From: Microvirga sp.
Lineage (GTDB): Bacteria > Pseudomonadota > Alphaproteobacteria > Rhizobiales > Beijerinckiaceae
Length of the DNA: 38,701 bases
Assembly: GCA_022241475.1 (NCBI GenBank)
Contig: JAKOMT010000012.1
Span: forward strand, 31,087-69,787
Reading direction: 5' to 3'
Shown: positions 38,057 through 38,701 of the stretch, one piece after another
Layout: every line of letters begins with the position of its first letter
Numbering within the stretch: the first letter of the stretch is position 1
Position numbers and translations under genes: made by a program
The notes under the pieces: generated by a model
Databases searched by the model: none
Told to the model about the DNA's origin: nothing
Seen by the model: only the letters and a program-made list of their open reading frames with translations

Positions 38057-38367
38057 CCTCAGCGCCCGCCAACTCCTCCCGCTTCAACGCCGCGATGGAG
38101 GGGCCGGGCTATCGGCGCGCTGCAACGATATCGACCTAAGGCCATGATCCCTTCCGGCCTGAGGTCGTGGCCCGGAATCTGGGTTTGGCTGAAAGACGGC
38201 CCGCGCCAGTTCACTGCGAGCCCTGCGGATGGAGTATTGTCGAGCGCGGAGCGCGATGATCAGCATGGCGCGCCCGATGAACAACCGCTTTGCTTTTTCG
38301 GGGCGCCCTCGCGCGCATTCTGGGGCTGTTGGCGGCGGCCGGGCGCGTGGCGCGCGGGCCCTGAACG
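38057..38367. other. Intergenic region before the rRNA operon terminator
   Basis: Short frames are open on both strands, but none has a ribosome site, a recognisable domain or a consistent codon bias. I see no gene, RNA or repeat here beyond GC-rich inverted words. Confidence 0.5.
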
Positions 38368-38399
38368 ACAAAACCCCGCCTGTTGGGGCGGGGTTTTGT
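38368..38399 (-). terminator. Intrinsic terminator of the rRNA operon (bidirectional)
   Basis: ACAAAACCCCGCC and GGCGGGGTTTTGT form a perfect 13-bp stem around a 6-base loop. It lies 8 bases beyond the 3' end of tRNA-fMet in the minus direction. A and T runs on the two flanks of the stem let it work in both directions. Confidence 0.88.
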
Positions 38400-38407
38400 G
38401 CTGTTTT

Positions 38408-38484
<77 letters not shown>

Positions 38485-38545
38485 GAGGGTTTGTGATTGC
38501 GTGAGGATGATGGCTTGGCTTGTGCATTGTGCTTGTCTTTTGCGG

Positions 38546-38662
38546 GCCCGGCGACGACCTACTCTCCCGTGTCTTGAGACACAGTACCATCGGCGCTGAG
38601 GAGTTTAACGGCCGAGTTCGAGATGGGATCGGGTTTTATGCTCCTCGCTCGAGCCACCGGGC
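38546..38662 (-). rRNA. rrf: 5S ribosomal RNA
   Basis: This is about 117 bases. The ends GCCCGG and CCGGGC pair to form helix I. Internal landmarks, read on the minus strand, are CCCGATCCCATCTCGAACTC, GCCGTTAAACTCCTCAGCGC, GATGGTACTG and GGGAGAGTAGG. The 23S gene would lie to the right of the window; positions 38663-38701 are the 23S-5S spacer. Confidence 0.96.
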
Positions 38663-38701
38663 CGGCGAAAGACAAGCGCGAAGCGCTTGATTTGTTTTTT
38701 G

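Noticed and set aside
38084..38371. Minus-strand 95-residue frame before the rRNA terminator
   Set aside because: It has no ribosome site, an Arg/Pro/Ala-biased composition typical of shadows, and overlaps the terminator.

Overview
The window looks like chromosomal DNA of a high-GC alphaproteobacterium, probably Hyphomicrobiales (Rhizobiales). This rests on the double cold-shock-domain protein, an Irr-box-like site before bacterioferritin genes, a CtrA-type box and a sigma-54 promoter at flagellar genes, an HWE histidine kinase, and an rRNA operon that ends 5S then tRNA-fMet. A NavAb-type sodium channel hints at a saline or alkaline habitat. The genus cannot be read from this sequence.

Layout. 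(1) 1-16.6 kb is mostly housekeeping: an RlpA-like lipoprotein, an orphan Brp/Blh carotene-cleaving enzyme, a cold-shock protein, an MFS carrier, bfd-bfr, fliG and flgE (divergent), glmU-glmS, azlCD, a small unknown protein, a PfkB sugar kinase and a single-chain transketolase/pyruvate dehydrogenase E1-like enzyme. (2) 16.6-19.2 kb holds the sodium channel, tRNA-Lys, an HWE kinase and a fragment of a RimK-like ATP-grasp protein. (3) 19.2-30.6 kb is an accessory catabolic island: a C45 acyltransferase-like hydrolase, an M20 amidohydrolase, an IclR regulator, a complete tripartite tricarboxylate transporter (TctC, TctA, TctB), two paralogous alpha/beta hydrolases and three polysaccharide-deacetylase-fold proteins, plus a broken SDR gene. 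(4) 30.8-36.8 kb is a decaying region: a collapsed ABC importer (solute-binding protein and half a permease), an intact ABC ATPase, a possible phospholipase-C-like protein, an ISAs1 transposase scrap, an MDR oxidoreductase and an AraC-type sensor domain joined to unrelated sequence. (5) The right end holds an unknown membrane protein and the 3' end of an rRNA operon (minus strand: 5S, tRNA-fMet, terminator).

The most interesting system is the island in (3). A nearly identical 17-bp inverted repeat, GTATCG-(A/T)ATTG-CGATAC, occurs three times: between the divergent M20 and iclR genes, before tctC, and between the divergent deacetylase operons. Together these sites flank all four transcription units of the island and define a likely local IclR regulon. 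Genes within the units overlap by 1-4 bases. The gene content suggests uptake of a small carboxylate or amide by the TTT carrier and stepwise hydrolysis of C-N (amide, cyclic amide/imide or N-acyl) bonds. One of the tandem deacetylases has lost the metal-binding histidines and may be a non-catalytic partner of its neighbour. The substrate is unknown, and the pathway is inference.

Regulatory sites elsewhere include a perfect TGGCACG-N4-TTGCT sigma-54 promoter before flgE, a perfect TTAAC-N6-TTAAC CtrA-like box before fliG, and an Irr-box-like element next to a perfect 8-4-8 palindrome before bfd.
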